Shown here piece after piece: positions 63,980-64,000 of a stretch of DNA of 64,000 nucleotides (position 1 is its first letter; every line of letters starts with the position of its first letter). The DNA is from Rhodanobacter sp. MP7CTX1 (GTDB lineage: Bacteria; Pseudomonadota; Gammaproteobacteria; Xanthomonadales; Rhodanobacteraceae). The stretch lies in contig NZ_JACHCN010000016.1 of the NCBI RefSeq assembly GCF_014205795.1, forward strand, positions 1-64,000. The letters are read 5' to 3'. The translations under genes were made by a program, and so were the position numbers. The notes under the pieces are model-generated. The model made no database searches. It was not told the origin of the DNA and saw nothing but the letters and a program-made list of their open reading frames with translations.

Positions 63980-64000
63980 TTACTTGACAAGGTCTTGCAG

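Overview
The window looks like chromosome from a high-GC gammaproteobacterium of the Xanthomonadales, most likely Rhodanobacteraceae (Rhodanobacter/Dyella-like). This rests on overall gene style, a Xanthomonas-type copL-copA-copB cluster, and many short palindromic intergenic repeats (arms such as TGTGGGAGCGACTTCAG and GGAGCGCACCCTGTGCGCGA). The assignment is inference; there is no rRNA or marker phylogeny here. I see no prophage, insertion sequence, integrase or CRISPR array. The content is mainly housekeeping and stress or envelope genes, with a few accessory pieces.

Layout. 0.3-4.8 kb: LLM-class flavin oxidoreductase, RIO kinase, FKBP lipoprotein, YaeQ, RluA-type pseudouridine synthase. 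4.9-10.9 kb: OPT transporter, then mprF overlapping an AcvB/VirJ-type hydrolase, then an AhpD-like protein. 11-13.9 kb: rsmC and rsuA (4-nt overlap), a YkgJ-type cysteine-cluster protein, a DUF1415 protein. 14.2-18 kb: selO, tRNA-Arg(CCU), an ALDH7-type dehydrogenase, a DUF4190-like membrane protein. 18-24.6 kb: SDR, methyltransferase, pyrD, murB, a two-domain M16 peptidase. 25-29.3 kb: GNAT, small membrane protein, YbjQ, Bax-inhibitor-like protein, an Fsr-like MFS exporter with a divergent AraC regulator. 29.5-38 kb: ppk1, cupin, a membrane-anchored beta-rich protein, a VOC protein, mfd, a GNAT. 38-45.6 kb: YjbR and VOC proteins, a lower-GC secreted protein and serine hydrolase, a CDF transporter, an AraC regulator, a Slp lipoprotein, and RlmJ with a long low-complexity tail. 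45.7-49.4 kb: copper resistance (copL-like, copA, copB, c-type cytochrome). 49.5-56 kb: a 54-bp tandem array, NmrA-like reductase, EamA exporter, a very histidine-rich small protein bracketed by hairpins, AsmA, a PmtA-like methyltransferase, a periplasmic cyclophilin. 56-58.7 kb: an AroQ-like protein with altered active-site motifs, then a TetR-PaaI thioesterase-SDR module. 58.9-62.4 kb: a four-gene Mla/MCE lipid-transport operon. 62.7-64 kb: a DUF1348 protein and a TetR regulator whose probable operator sits at the right edge, facing a gene outside the window.

Envelope lipid handling recurs: MprF with AcvB/VirJ (making and hydrolysing aminoacyl-phosphatidylglycerol), a PmtA-like methyltransferase, AsmA, and the MCE operon. 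The most unusual items are the degenerate AroQ-like protein, the Ser/Pro/Arg-repeat tail on RlmJ, the hairpin-flanked 72-residue protein with 23 histidines, a Cap15-like membrane/beta-barrel candidate, nested palindromic repeats, a 54-bp array open in more than one frame, and a 21-bp duplication that copies a start codon and its ribosome-binding site at murB. No complete previously unknown multi-gene system is evident.
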